Positions 43,398 through 52,459 of a DNA stretch of 64,000 nt are shown here, one piece after another. The DNA lies in contig NZ_PYWM01000005.1 of NCBI RefSeq assembly GCF_003049665.1, positions 156,040 to 220,039 of the forward strand, in the 5' to 3' direction. The notes under the pieces are model-generated. The model was not told the origin of the DNA, searched no databases, and saw nothing but the letters and a program-made list of their open reading frames with translations. How positions within the stretch are numbered: position 1 is the first letter of the stretch; every line of letters starts with the position of its first letter. The stretch is from Lysinibacillus mangiferihumi (lineage in GTDB: Bacteria; Bacillota; Bacilli; Bacillales_A; Planococcaceae). Position numbers and translations under genes: made by a program.

Positions 43398-45248
43398 TTA
43401 CTCTAGTAAAACATTAAAGAGTTTGTGATGAATTTTGTACGCTTCTAGTTTTTCCATCGGCTGAGGCTTATCATAGCCAAGCCACACGGCAGCGGTATAT
43501 TGGTCATTTAAACCAGCTAGCCAGTAATCACGGTAATCATTTGTTGTACCTGTTTTAGCCCCAACATAGCTACTATTACTATAAACCCCTTGCCCCGTAC
43601 CATTTGAGACAACTTCTGCCAACAGCCCACGCATATATTTTACGGTTTTAGGCGACCAAATCTGGTCACGTTCCTTGTCCCAACTATATAGCTCAGTGCC
43701 ATCATTAGCTGTTACTTTTCGAATACTGTGGGCTAGCACATAAGAGCCATCGATAAAGCTTGTATAGGCATCTGCAAGCTCAAGAGCAGTGACGCCATAT
43801 GTTAATCCACCTAATGAAGCAGCGTAAGTATGATCCTTTGCCACCATGGAGCGGAAATGGAAGCGATCAAGATAACTGAAAGCTGTATCCACCCCCACAG
43901 CGTTAAAAATGCGAAGAGCGGACGTATTGTAACTATTCCGGAATGCTGTATGAATTGTCACATCACCGTAGTTATATCCTCCATAATTTTGAGGACAAAA
44001 AGAACCGACACAATAGCGCCCACCATTGACAATAGAGTCTGGCGTATGGGTTGTTGTTTCAAAATAGGGAGCATAGACAGCAAGTGGCTTAAAGGCTGAG
44101 CCTGGCTGTCGCGGACCTTGATAGGCTCGATGATAATCAAATTTTTCGTAATTTTTTCCAGCATAGAGGCTGACGACTTCACGAGATGAATTGTTAATAA
44201 CAGCACCCGCCGCCTGTAATTGGCCATTGCCTAAAATAGCAGTTATGCGCTCTTCATCATGATTCTGTTTAGTTGGATCCAGTGCAGTATAAATAGTTAA
44301 ACCATTCTGATATAAAGTATTAAGCCGATTGTCTAGTTGTGCTTGAATAGTTTTCTTTTCTTCTTCACTTAGCGTGTTGAGCAATCGATCTGTATAGCCT
44401 TCCTTCTCGGCTACAAGCCAGCGTAACTCCTGAAGAACGTAAGTACTATACATCGGATAGCTTTGTACCTTGTTCTTAACATTTAATGTGATTGGTTCTG
44501 CTTTATATGTAACTGCATCTTCTTTTGTAATAACACCACTTGTAGCGAGTGTATCAAGTAGACGTTCTTGTCTTGCCTTGGTATCATCAAAATGTTTTAA
44601 AGGGTTATAAAGAGAAGGATTGTTAGGGATAGCTGAAATAAACGCTATCTGTGCAATCGATAATTCTTGGATAGGCTTTTGAAAATAATAGCTTGCTGCA
44701 CTACCTATTCCATAAACTTGATTGCTAAAATAGGATTCATTTAAATACATCGTTAAAATGGCATCTTTATCGTATTTCTTTTCAAGTTCATAGGCATAAA
44801 ATAGCTCTGTTAGTTTTCTTTCGTATGTTTTTTCATCAGATAAATAACGCATACGAACAAGCTGTTGGGTAATGGTACTGCCTCCTTGTGAAGCTGAATT
44901 GGTGTTTGAGTTAGCAACAACCGCGCGTAGGATAGCGCTAAGATCGAAGCCGACATGATTATAAAAGTCTGCATCCTCACTAGCAATAAAAATTTCCTGG
45001 GCAATTTGTGGGATTTCTTGTAAAGTTAAAGGTTGTCGCCATTCGACATATTCCTCACTAAAGGTTTGGCCGTTCTGATCAACTAGTGTGACAGGAAGCT
45101 GTACCTGGACTTCGGGAACCTCAATTTTCTCCTGAATTTGTTGTTCGTGGGCTTGTGCTGTATTCAGCTCTGCTCGTATATTTGTACCAATCCACCAAAT
45201 GGTAGGTAAACATAGCGTTACAATAATAAAACCAAAAACTTTTTTCAT
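43398..45248 (-). CDS. Class A penicillin-binding protein (PBP1A family)
   Basis: A 616-residue bifunctional peptidoglycan synthase. One N-terminal membrane anchor (residues 4-22) leads to a GT51 glycosyltransferase domain with EDADFYNHVGFD and QGGSTITQQLV, then a transpeptidase domain with the active serine in GSAFKPL, SYNTSA and KTGT. It polymerises and cross-links glycan strands outside the membrane. ATG 45248 is set by GGAGG; the 11 extra residues of the longer frame are rejected. It looks closest to PbpF/PbpG-type spore or vegetative PBPs, but the subtype is not certain. Confidence 0.92.
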   Translation of the reverse strand: MKKVFGFIIVTLCLPTIWWIGTNIRAELNTAQAHEQQIQEKIEVPEVQVQLPVTLVDQNGQTFSEEYVEWRQPLTLQEIPQIAQEIFIASEDADFYNHVGFDLSAILRAVVANSNTNSASQGGSTITQQLVRMRYLSDEKTYERKLTELFYAYELEKKYDKDAILTMYLNESYFSNQVYGIGSAASYYFQKPIQELSIAQIAFISAIPNNPSLYNPLKHFDDTKARQERLLDTLATSGVITKEDAVTYKAEPITLNVKNKVQSYPMYSTYVLQELRWLVAEKEGYTDRLLNTLSEEEKKTIQAQLDNRLNTLYQNGLTIYTALDPTKQNHDEERITAILGNGQLQAAGAVINNSSREVVSLYAGKNYEKFDYHRAYQGPRQPGSAFKPLAVYAPYFETTTHTPDSIVNGGRYCVGSFCPQNYGGYNYGDVTIHTAFRNSYNTSALRIFNAVGVDTAFSYLDRFHFRSMVAKDHTYAASLGGLTYGVTALELADAYTSFIDGSYVLAHSIRKVTANDGTELYSWDKERDQIWSPKTVKYMRGLLAEVVSNGTGQGVYSNSSYVGAKTGTTNDYRDYWLAGLNDQYTAAVWLGYDKPQPMEKLEAYKIHHKLFNVLLE

Positions 45249-45596
45249 ATATGCCTCCAACTTTGAAAATAAGTCTTTCATCAGAATAGCATATTTTGGA
45301 TGTATTCCAAATACTCGTTCAGACCTATTTACACAATACTAAATTACAAAATAAGAATTGCCTTGAGGTCGTCTGTCATTCCAACATGATTTTGGGTTAT
45401 ACTACCATTGGTACTACACAGAAGTTTCTAGATTTTCATAATCATACTTGACTAAACGATTGTAAAATTGCAAAATTCGTCAATACTTTGATGGAGAAAA
45501 CAGCTAGGAAGTATGTTAGACTAATATGAGGTCAGAAATGATAAGGTATAATCATTTTCGTTGAAACTGAAATTTACATTTAAAGGAGAGACTCCA
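45249..45596. other. Divergent intergenic region, PBP / cyclophilin
   Basis: About 350 bases. A TATAAT (45547-45552) is a likely -10 box for ppiB, without a clear -35. No gene or riboswitch was seen. Confidence 0.45.
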
Positions 45597-46184
45597 ATGT
45601 TTCCACAATTAACAACTGAAGTACAAGAAGGCGAAGTACTTGTAGAAATGAAAACAACGTTAGGTGCATTAAAAATTAAATTGTTCCCAAAACAAGCACC
45701 AAAAACAGTTGAAAACTTCTTAGGGCATGCAAAATCAGGTTATTATGATGGTATTATTTTCCATCGCGTTATTCAAGATTTTATGATTCAAGGCGGTGAC
45801 CCTACTGGTACAGGTATGGGTGGAGAGTCAATTTGGGGTAACTCATTTGAAGATGAGTTTTCTGATGAATTATTTAACCTACGTGGTGCGTTATCAATGG
45901 CAAATGCTGGTCCAAACACAAACGGTTCTCAATTCTTTATCGTACAAATGAAGCACCTTCCAAGTGATATGCTGCGCCAATTACAAGGTGCTGGTTTCCC
46001 AGAAGAAATTATTGAGGCGTATGCACAAAATGGTGGAACACCATGGTTAGACCATAAACATTCTGTATTTGGTCATGTTGTAGAAGGTATGGATATCGTT
46101 GATAAAATTGCTGAAGTAGAAAAAGACTTCCGTGATAAACCAGTTGAAGATGTGAAAATCGAGTCAATTACAGTTTTTGAATAA
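45597..46184 (+). CDS. ppiB: Peptidyl-prolyl cis-trans isomerase (cyclophilin)
   Basis: A 195-residue cytoplasmic cyclophilin. The active-site blocks [35 protein letters not shown] and [13 protein letters not shown] are all present. An insertion near residues 120-140 ([22 protein letters not shown]) is common in Bacillales homologues. AAAGGAGAG sets ATG 45597, so the 12 residues upstream in the frame are not translated. It assists protein folding. Confidence 0.95.
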   Translation: MFPQLTTEVQEGEVLVEMKTTLGALKIKLFPKQAPKTVENFLGHAKSGYYDGIIFHRVIQDFMIQGGDPTGTGMGGESIWGNSFEDEFSDELFNLRGALSMANAGPNTNGSQFFIVQMKHLPSDMLRQLQGAGFPEEIIEAYAQNGGTPWLDHKHSVFGHVVEGMDIVDKIAEVEKDFRDKPVEDVKIESITVFE

Positions 46185-46208
46185 TTATTGTAAGGACGTG
46201 TAGAAAAT

Positions 46209-46418
46209 ATGGAACATTTGATGTATCAATTTTTATATTTCCCTGAAGATAAATCAGCGTATATTCCAGCAGCTTTTGAATTTTTAATTATGCTTATTTT
46301 ATGTATAGGCGTATTTATGATTTTCCGTAAAATTTCTAAAAAGCAGGAATTAAAATCTAAGGAAATCGAAGCACGTATTTTAGCTGAGAGAAACAGCACG
46401 AACAATAGACACAATTAA
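46209..46418 (+). CDS. Small single-span membrane protein
   Basis: A 69-residue protein with one membrane segment (about 21-39) followed by a charged, coiled-coil-like tail (RKISKKQELKSKEIEARILAERN). AAGGACG is 11 bases before ATG 46209; ATG 46221 is an alternative. It lies 24 bases after ppiB and is probably co-transcribed with it, ahead of two terminator hairpins. The family is not recognised. Confidence 0.65.
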   Translation: MEHLMYQFLYFPEDKSAYIPAAFEFLIMLILCIGVFMIFRKISKKQELKSKEIEARILAERNSTNNRHN

Positions 46419-46420
46419 AA

Positions 46421-46492
46421 AAGCACTCTGCAAAAGAGTGCCTCCGACTATAGACAAACTTGAGATTTCCCGAGTTTGTCTGTAGTCTTTTT
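46421..46492 (+). terminator. Tandem terminator hairpins after ppiB unit
   Basis: GCACTCT-GCAAA-AGAGTGC (46423-46441) is followed by a 17 bp stem 46446-46462 / 46471-46487 (GACTATAGACAAACTTG with its partner) and T5. Confidence 0.85.
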
Positions 46493-46521
46493 ATATACAT
46501 CCCGACAGCAGGCACAGCTTG

Positions 46522-46552
46522 AAAATTCAAAATTGTGTGAGTGACTGGCACT
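46522..46552 (-). repeat. Dispersed 3'-end repeat, copy E
   Basis: On the minus strand AGTGCCAGTCACTC then ACACAATTTTGAATT. It overlaps the first two bases of the patB stop codon. Confidence 0.75.
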
Positions 46553-47720
46553 ATGACAATGCGAGCTTAAAACGAGCAACGGCATCTTTTACCGTATCAA
46601 ATGAGCAAGCTACATTCATACGCAGGAAGCCACGGCCTTCTTCACCATATTTTGAACCAGGTTCTAGTGCAAGTTTTCCAACTTCAAGCAAACGTTGCAT
46701 TAATTCTTTTTCATTGAGACCTAGTTGGCGGCAATCAATCCACAGTAAGTACGTACCTTGAGGCTTTGCAATGTGTATGCCTGGCAATTGCGTTAACTCG
46801 GCTATAACATAATTCATATTATTGGAAATATAAAGAAGTAACTCTTCTAGCCATGGTAATCCTTCTGTGTAGGCTGCTTGCAGTGCTACAGGAGCAAAGC
46901 TATTCAATGAACCTTGTCCGCAAGCCATATTAACCGCCTCTAAAAGCACTTGCTTTTTCTTATCAGTCGTAATAATATAAGCAACTTGAATTCCTGCAAG
47001 ATTAAATGTTTTTGTCGGTGCCATACAGGTAATAACACGATTAATTTCATCTCCTGCTAGTTTAGCAAGCGGAGTATGTTGTGCACCATCTAACATTAAA
47101 TCAGCATGAATTTCGTCTGAAATAATGAGCACATCATATTTTGCACATAAACGAATAATTTCTTTTAATGTGGCTTCGTCCCATACATAGCCTCCTGGAT
47201 TATGTGGGTTACACAATATGTATGCTTTAACGTTTTGGGCAAGTGCCTGTTCAAAAGCCTCAAAATCATAGACAAATGTTTCATCTTGCGCTACTAAAGG
47301 GCAAGTAACCACTTCACGGCCATTATTTTTAGGGATATTAAAAAATGGCGGATAGACGGGAGTAGAAATAAGCACTTTATCGCCTTGTTGAGTCAGTGCA
47401 GTCAAAATATTTGCCAAAGCTGATACGACACCGTGGCTGAAAGAAATGGCTTCTTGCTCAATGTGCCAATTGTATCGGCTTTTTTGCCAATCTACTATCG
47501 CTTGTTTTGCTTCCTCGCCTACATAGCTATAGCCAAAAATCGCTTCTTTAGCATGCTTTTGCAGTGCTGCTGCAACTACAGAAGGTGGAGCAAAGTCCAT
47601 GTCCGCTATCCACATTGGTAATATTTCTGTTGTATCGCTTAATCCATAAATTTTCTCCATTGCGTCCCATTTTACTGAGTTAGTACAACGACGATTTAAA
47701 GTTTGATCGAAAATCGACAA
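46551..47720 (-). CDS. patB: PatB/MalY-type PLP C-S lyase or aminotransferase
   Basis: A 389-residue fold-type I PLP enzyme of the MalY/PatB group. PLP lysine K237 is in APTKTFNLAG; LCNPHNPGG at 169-177 and IISDEIHADL at 199-208 hold the other cofactor contacts. PatB of B. subtilis has cystathionine beta-lyase and cysteine desulfhydrase activity, so a role in sulfur amino acid metabolism fits this sulfur-rich window, although it is a separate gene 10 kb from the cys block. A GAGGGG-type site precedes ATG. Confidence 0.9.
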   Translation of the reverse strand: MSIFDQTLNRRCTNSVKWDAMEKIYGLSDTTEILPMWIADMDFAPPSVVAAALQKHAKEAIFGYSYVGEEAKQAIVDWQKSRYNWHIEQEAISFSHGVVSALANILTALTQQGDKVLISTPVYPPFFNIPKNNGREVVTCPLVAQDETFVYDFEAFEQALAQNVKAYILCNPHNPGGYVWDEATLKEIIRLCAKYDVLIISDEIHADLMLDGAQHTPLAKLAGDEINRVITCMAPTKTFNLAGIQVAYIITTDKKKQVLLEAVNMACGQGSLNSFAPVALQAAYTEGLPWLEELLLYISNNMNYVIAELTQLPGIHIAKPQGTYLLWIDCRQLGLNEKELMQRLLEVGKLALEPGSKYGEEGRGFLRMNVACSFDTVKDAVARFKLALS

Positions 47721-47784
47721 GCAAACCCCTCTTTTCTTTTTTTTTTACTATGGTATCATACCTATTAAGATTAAAGGATAATAG

Positions 47785-48054
47785 GTGAGTATTTTGGATA
47801 ATATAAAAATGAATCGAACAGCTGTGCATCTGCTAGCAGAGTGGGATCCTTTCCACTTAGGTGCTGAGCATTATGATACAGAAACAGCAGATGTTGTTGC
47901 AGCACTACAAAGTATTGATGACCCAACTGCTCTTGCGAAGGTCATTCAAGAAACTTACGAACACTCGTTTGAACAGTGGATTCCAATTGAAGATTGTGTT
48001 GCGATTTCATATAAACTACTGGCCATTAAGTTTGAAGCAAAATGTATTATTTAA
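47785..48054 (+). CDS. yugE: YugE family protein (DUF1871)
   Basis: An 89-residue soluble protein with WDPFHLGAEHYDTETADVVAALQ and a helical C-terminus, the DUF1871/YugE pattern. Its position downstream of patB matches the yug region of B. subtilis. The start is GTG 47785 with AAAGGA upstream, or TTG 47794 with AGGTGAG. The function is unknown. Confidence 0.85.
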   Translation: MSILDNIKMNRTAVHLLAEWDPFHLGAEHYDTETADVVAALQSIDDPTALAKVIQETYEHSFEQWIPIEDCVAISYKLLAIKFEAKCII

Positions 48055-48123
48055 TCGACATATAGTGTTTTTTTATTGGAAAGGTTTGTGTGCAAATGAT
48101 TGCACGAAAGCTGCTTCCTTATA

Positions 48124-48166
48124 AAAGTGAGGTTGTCTTATGTTTTTAGACAACCTCACTTTCTTA
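48124..48166. terminator. Bidirectional terminator between yugE and the symporter
   Basis: AAAGTGAGGTTGTCT (48124-48138) pairs with AGACAACCTCACTTT (48148-48162), with T and A runs on both sides. Confidence 0.88.
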
Positions 48167-49504
48167 TTGAAATAACGGCAAAATACCTTGGATAAAAATA
48201 AGCAAAATCGCAATAGGTGACACATAACGAATTAAAATATACCAAGTGTTAAACAGTAGACTTGAGGAAGCAAGCTCTTTACGAGAAATATCCTTCGTAT
48301 AATAATAGCCTGCAAAAATAGAAATCAGTAAGGCACCGATTGGCATGCCGACACTATTTGTAATAAAGTCTACAAAATCAAAAATGGAACGATCTAATAT
48401 TTTGACATCTGATAGAATACCGAAAGATAGGGCACTCGGAATTCCGAAGATGAAAATAATAAGACCACCAATCCATGCGATTTTTTTACGCTTCTCGGGT
48501 TTGTCTCCAATGGCGATAGCTACTACAATTTCTAACATTGAAATCGAAGAAGTCACTGTAGCAAATAGTAAAAGAATAAAGAAAATCGTTAGGAATAGGC
48601 CCCCAAGTGGCAATTGCTCAAAAACGGCAGGTAAGATAATAAAAACAAGCCCTGGCCCTTGGTCGGGTGTATAGCCTAGCGCGAATACAGCTGGGAAAAT
48701 AACTAAACCTGCAAGAAGCGAAATAATAATATTCATAGATGCTACATTAATGGCTGAATTACCGATTTTTTCGGTTTTAGGGAGATACGATGCGTACGTA
48801 ATCATAACAGCTATACCAACACTTAAGGAGAAGAATGCTTGTCCAAGCGCTTTTAAAAATGTTTCGGCATTTAAGTAAGACCAGTCAGGTACAAACATAA
48901 ATTTTACGCCTTCCATTGCGCCATCAAGTGTTAAGGAACGGATTACTAACACAATAAAGAAAATAAATAGTAGTGGCATCATCCACGTACTTGCTTTTTC
49001 AATCCCACCTTTAATACCTCCAGATACGATAGCAATCGTTAACAGTAAAAATAACCCTTGCACAAGTACCGCTTCAAATGGACTAGAGATAATATTGCCA
49101 AACAAATCAGCATAATTCCCGTTATGACCATCACTCGTTAATTGAAACGTTAATGAACGTCCTAAATAACTTAAAATCCATCCGCCTACTACACTATAGA
49201 AGGATAGTATTAAACCCGCAATAATCATGCCGCCCCATCCTATTAAAAACCATGGTTTTCCTGGGGCTTGTTGTTTGAACGATGTTACAGCATCCTTTTG
49301 CCCACGACGTCCAATCATAAATTCTGCAATTAACACCGGCAAGCCGATGAAAAATGTACATAAAATGAATAATAAAATAAATACACTTCCGCCGTTGGTT
49401 CCCGCCATATAGGGGAATTTCCAGATAGCGCCTAATCCTATGGCGCTACCAGCAGCAGCTAAAATAAATCCAATTTTTGTTGAAAATTGATCTCTAGATG
49501 ACAC
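48164..49504 (-). CDS. Sodium-dependent symporter (SNF/NSS family)
   Basis: A 446-residue LeuT-fold transporter with about 11-12 membrane segments. The first segment has the unwound Na+/substrate site GSAIGLGAIWKFPYMAGTNGG, and later IAVMITYASYLPKTEKIG is the family TM6 region. These carriers move amino acids or related solutes with Na+. The substrate is unknown. The Na+ gradient they use is maintained in part by the Mrp complex encoded 6 kb away (inference). Confidence 0.92.
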   Translation of the reverse strand: MSSRDQFSTKIGFILAAAGSAIGLGAIWKFPYMAGTNGGSVFILLFILCTFFIGLPVLIAEFMIGRRGQKDAVTSFKQQAPGKPWFLIGWGGMIIAGLILSFYSVVGGWILSYLGRSLTFQLTSDGHNGNYADLFGNIISSPFEAVLVQGLFLLLTIAIVSGGIKGGIEKASTWMMPLLFIFFIVLVIRSLTLDGAMEGVKFMFVPDWSYLNAETFLKALGQAFFSLSVGIAVMITYASYLPKTEKIGNSAINVASMNIIISLLAGLVIFPAVFALGYTPDQGPGLVFIILPAVFEQLPLGGLFLTIFFILLLFATVTSSISMLEIVVAIAIGDKPEKRKKIAWIGGLIIFIFGIPSALSFGILSDVKILDRSIFDFVDFITNSVGMPIGALLISIFAGYYYTKDISRKELASSSLLFNTWYILIRYVSPIAILLIFIQGILPLFQ

Positions 49505-49697
49505 GAAAATAAAGCCTCCTTATACTAAAGTTCTATTTTACCGCAAATATGACATAACACAAGGCAAATTTCTGAAAATTGATTATAAATACTTTTTACG
49601 CCACAACGTCTTAATACAAGTAGAATTCTTTAAACGAAATACATGTTTTTACTATCAATTCTAGCGATTTTCTCAAGCTAGCCATTTATAATTAAAT

Positions 49698-49726
49698 TGT
49701 AACAATTAGGAAGAACAGGTCGTTAC
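49698..49726 (+). promoter_or_regulatory. Candidate ECF autoregulated promoter
   Basis: TGTAAC (49698-49703), 17 bp spacer, CGTTAC (49721-49726): an ECF-like AAC -35 with CGT -10. TGTAAC and GTTACA (49722-49727) are also an exact inverted repeat. Confidence 0.5.
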
Positions 49727-49747
49727 ATAGAAAAGGAGGGATAACGA

Positions 49748-50296
49748 GTGAATGAAACGGAATTAATCGAGCGAGCACAACAAGGTGATAAAGAAGCTTA
49801 TATTGAACTAATTCGCATCCATCAGCGAACAGTTGAGAAATTTGCCTTTCAATGTGGCGTACATAGTAGTGATTTAGCGGATGTTTCACAAGAAGTTTTT
49901 GTCAAGCTATACCGTTTTTTACATCAATTTAAGCAGGACCGATTTACGACATGGCTTTATAAAGTCACACTTAATGCTACCCGTGATTATTATCGAAAAG
50001 AGCGACGCGAGCAAGCAAAGGAGGAGTTGTTAAACGCGCAGCGACAAGTCCCAAGTCCTTCAGCTGAAAAGCATGTCCTAAATTTTGAGGAAGACCGCGT
50101 ATTGCATCATAGCATTCAAGCGCTTGATGAAAAATATCGCTATCCGCTCGTCTTGTATTACTTTCATGAGTTGAAGTATGAGGAAATTGCAGAGGTACTT
50201 GGCATTTCGTTATCCACTGTCAAAGTACGCATATTGCGGGCAAAAGAAAAGCTTAAAGTAGCTTTGATACAGGAAGGGAGTGTTGAAAATGGATGA
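49748..50296 (+). CDS. ECF sigma-70 family RNA polymerase sigma factor
   Basis: A 182-residue ECF sigma factor. Region 2 is at about 5-80 (DLADVSQEVFVKLYRFLHQF, TWLYKVTLNATRDYYRK) and region 4 at about 120-172 (LDEKYRYPLVLYYFHELKYEEIAEVLGISLSTVKVRILRAKEKL). The start is GTG 49748 with AAAGGAGGG. It overlaps the membrane-protein gene by 8 bases, a classical sigma/anti-sigma arrangement. Confidence 0.92.
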   Translation: MNETELIERAQQGDKEAYIELIRIHQRTVEKFAFQCGVHSSDLADVSQEVFVKLYRFLHQFKQDRFTTWLYKVTLNATRDYYRKERREQAKEELLNAQRQVPSPSAEKHVLNFEEDRVLHHSIQALDEKYRYPLVLYYFHELKYEEIAEVLGISLSTVKVRILRAKEKLKVALIQEGSVENG

Positions 50297-51944
50297 TCAA
50301 CAATTTGACAAACGCATGGCGCTGTTGAAAAAATCATACGACCGAATGGAACTTCAATTAAATCCCGACAATGTTTTCAAGCAAATCGAAGAAGAAAAAA
50401 CAAAAGCACTACCTAAACAATTGATTACCGCACAACAAAAACACGCCGTAAAATGGCAGAAGCCAGCAGTCTGGATAGCAAGCGTTGCAAGTGTGTTGCT
50501 AGTTGGTCTCTTAGTGTCGTTCTATACATTGAATCAACAGGAAAATACACACAGTGAAGTAACACAAGATGTGCCTGTTGAAAAGGCAGTTGAGGAAGAG
50601 ATAGCGGATTACTTAACGAAAAAATTTAATAGTAAAAAGGAGGATATTAGAAAGGAATTAAAAGTGACCAAAGATGAGCTAGAAGCGTTTGATTTTATTA
50701 AAAACGCAAATTCAATGTTAGATTTTTATCTTACGACTAATTTGCATTTGAAATTAACGGATGAAAACTATGTAGAAATTATGGAAGAAAATATAATGAA
50801 TAGTTTAATAACGCCTAAGCGGGCGTTAGAAAAGATAAAAACCTTTAGAAATATAAGTTTTGAGGAATCGTTTGCAGTTTATAGTAACTACGTTATTTCC
50901 GTAGAGGAATTGGAGCGTTTTTATAGCAAGCTTCTTGAGCCTTATCAACAGCAATTAAAAGAAAAAGATGATGTAAAACAATATCCATCTGATTTACAAG
51001 CTATTATTGAAGCGGCAAATAATCAATATATGGAGTTGAAAACGGATGGAAATGGCGTGTTTTATTTTAAAGCAAATCCAATCGATGGGGAATTTGCTCC
51101 GCAGTATGTCAACCAATTACATCCGGATGTTTTCGGGTATTTCGAATATTTAAAAATGGGTTACTTATTATTGGCAGATGACTTACGATACACGCGAGAA
51201 AAAACGGCGCGCTCACTTAAAATAATGGAACGAACGTTACTTGCAGATGTAAATGCTAGTTCTCTTGATTATAAGCTTTTAGAAGAAACCTATAAAAATA
51301 CGTGGGTGGTATTATTGCTAGGTACAAAACAATATCCTGCCATAGCAATTGACGGGCAACCTCATCAGGACTATATGAAATTTTTAGAGGAAGTAGCTAG
51401 TGGAAAGTATGGTGAAGTAATGAAAAAGACCGCTGCTACTATTTTAGGAGAATTACAGCAAACGCAACACTCAGCTACATTATCACAACTCACATCTTAT
51501 GATATCTGGACAATACTTTTACAGACACGGCAAGAAACAGCAGGTTATATTAACGACAGTGACTTTAATGTTGTCGATATGAATGAGTCTCGTATTGCAC
51601 AAGTAAAAGGAATATATGAACAATATAAAAACAATAATGATGAAGCAATCATCAATCAACTACACCCAATCAATATTGCCTCACTTTACTTATATGCTGT
51701 GACCATTGACGATAAGGCAGTGCAAAATGCTTTATTAACACCAGATGCCGAAGTGGATGCAAGTATGTTACAAACGATACAGAGTCTTGATGTTTTTAGT
51801 CAGCTAGGCGAATATAATGGAATTTTTCCTACCGTCGCTGCTCGTGTTGCTATAGGCAATCAGGAAAAGTACGGAAGGCAGTTCCTTATCAAGTTTTCAA
51901 AATCAGAGGAAGGTAATTATCGTATCACAGCAATCATGGATTGA
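50289..51944 (+). CDS. Probable anti-sigma factor with large extracytoplasmic domain
   Basis: A 551-residue protein. About 58 cytoplasmic residues, a single membrane segment at about 60-80, then a 470-residue external part that is helical and acidic and has no family I recognise. Overlap with the ECF gene and the topology argue for an anti-sigma factor. There is no visible zinc HxxxCxxC motif, so the sigma-binding region would be of a different class. ATG 50289 has AAGGGAG 8 bases upstream. A sensory or enzymatic role for the external domain is possible. Confidence 0.75.
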   Translation: MDDQQFDKRMALLKKSYDRMELQLNPDNVFKQIEEEKTKALPKQLITAQQKHAVKWQKPAVWIASVASVLLVGLLVSFYTLNQQENTHSEVTQDVPVEKAVEEEIADYLTKKFNSKKEDIRKELKVTKDELEAFDFIKNANSMLDFYLTTNLHLKLTDENYVEIMEENIMNSLITPKRALEKIKTFRNISFEESFAVYSNYVISVEELERFYSKLLEPYQQQLKEKDDVKQYPSDLQAIIEAANNQYMELKTDGNGVFYFKANPIDGEFAPQYVNQLHPDVFGYFEYLKMGYLLLADDLRYTREKTARSLKIMERTLLADVNASSLDYKLLEETYKNTWVVLLLGTKQYPAIAIDGQPHQDYMKFLEEVASGKYGEVMKKTAATILGELQQTQHSATLSQLTSYDIWTILLQTRQETAGYINDSDFNVVDMNESRIAQVKGIYEQYKNNNDEAIINQLHPINIASLYLYAVTIDDKAVQNALLTPDAEVDASMLQTIQSLDVFSQLGEYNGIFPTVAARVAIGNQEKYGRQFLIKFSKSEEGNYRITAIMD

Positions 51945-52032
51945 TGGGATGATTTTTTGCCCCACTTATTGACGTATGTTATAATTTATCGTGATATATA
52001 CGTAGCAAACATATAGAAAGTGGGCAAAGGTT

Positions 52033-52407
52033 ATGGCAAAAAAATATGAATTAGGAGACGTATTGACCGGAAAAGTTACAGGTATTCAACCGTACGGTGC
52101 ATTTGTAGCACTTGATGACGATACACAAGGGCTCGTGCATATTTCTGAAATTACGTACGGCTTTGTAAAAGACGTCAGTGAGTTTTTATCAGTTGGGCAA
52201 GAGGTTGAAGTCAAGGTACTTGAAATCGATGAAGCGGCCGAAAAAATTAGTTTATCGATTCGTGCCTTACAAGAGCGCCCAGCAGCAAGAAAAAAAGACG
52301 CACCACCCCGAAAATCATTACAGGATCGAGTGGATGAATCCGATGCGAATGGTTTTAATTCCTTAAAAGATAAATTACAGGACTGGATCGAACAGTCAGG
52401 ACATTAA
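52033..52407 (+). CDS. yugI: S1-domain RNA-binding protein YugI (GSP13 family)
   Basis: A 124-residue protein with one S1 OB-fold at residues 5-75 (GDVLTGKVTGIQPYGAFVALDD, GLVHISEI, VGQEVEVKVLEIDEAAEKISLSIRA) and a charged C-terminal helix. The family is the general stress protein 13 type, which associates with ribosomes or RNA. GGGCAAAGG precedes ATG 52033. Confidence 0.93.
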   Translation: MAKKYELGDVLTGKVTGIQPYGAFVALDDDTQGLVHISEITYGFVKDVSEFLSVGQEVEVKVLEIDEAAEKISLSIRALQERPAARKKDAPPRKSLQDRVDESDANGFNSLKDKLQDWIEQSGH

Positions 52408-52448
52408 AAAACGAGGATGCTTTCATGTGAAGGCATCCTCGTTTTTTA
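52406..52448. terminator. Bidirectional terminator after yugI
   Basis: AAAAAACGAGGATGC (52406-52420) pairs with GCATCCTCGTTTTTT (52433-52447) between convergent genes. Confidence 0.9.
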
Positions 52449-52459
52449 TTATTTATGAT

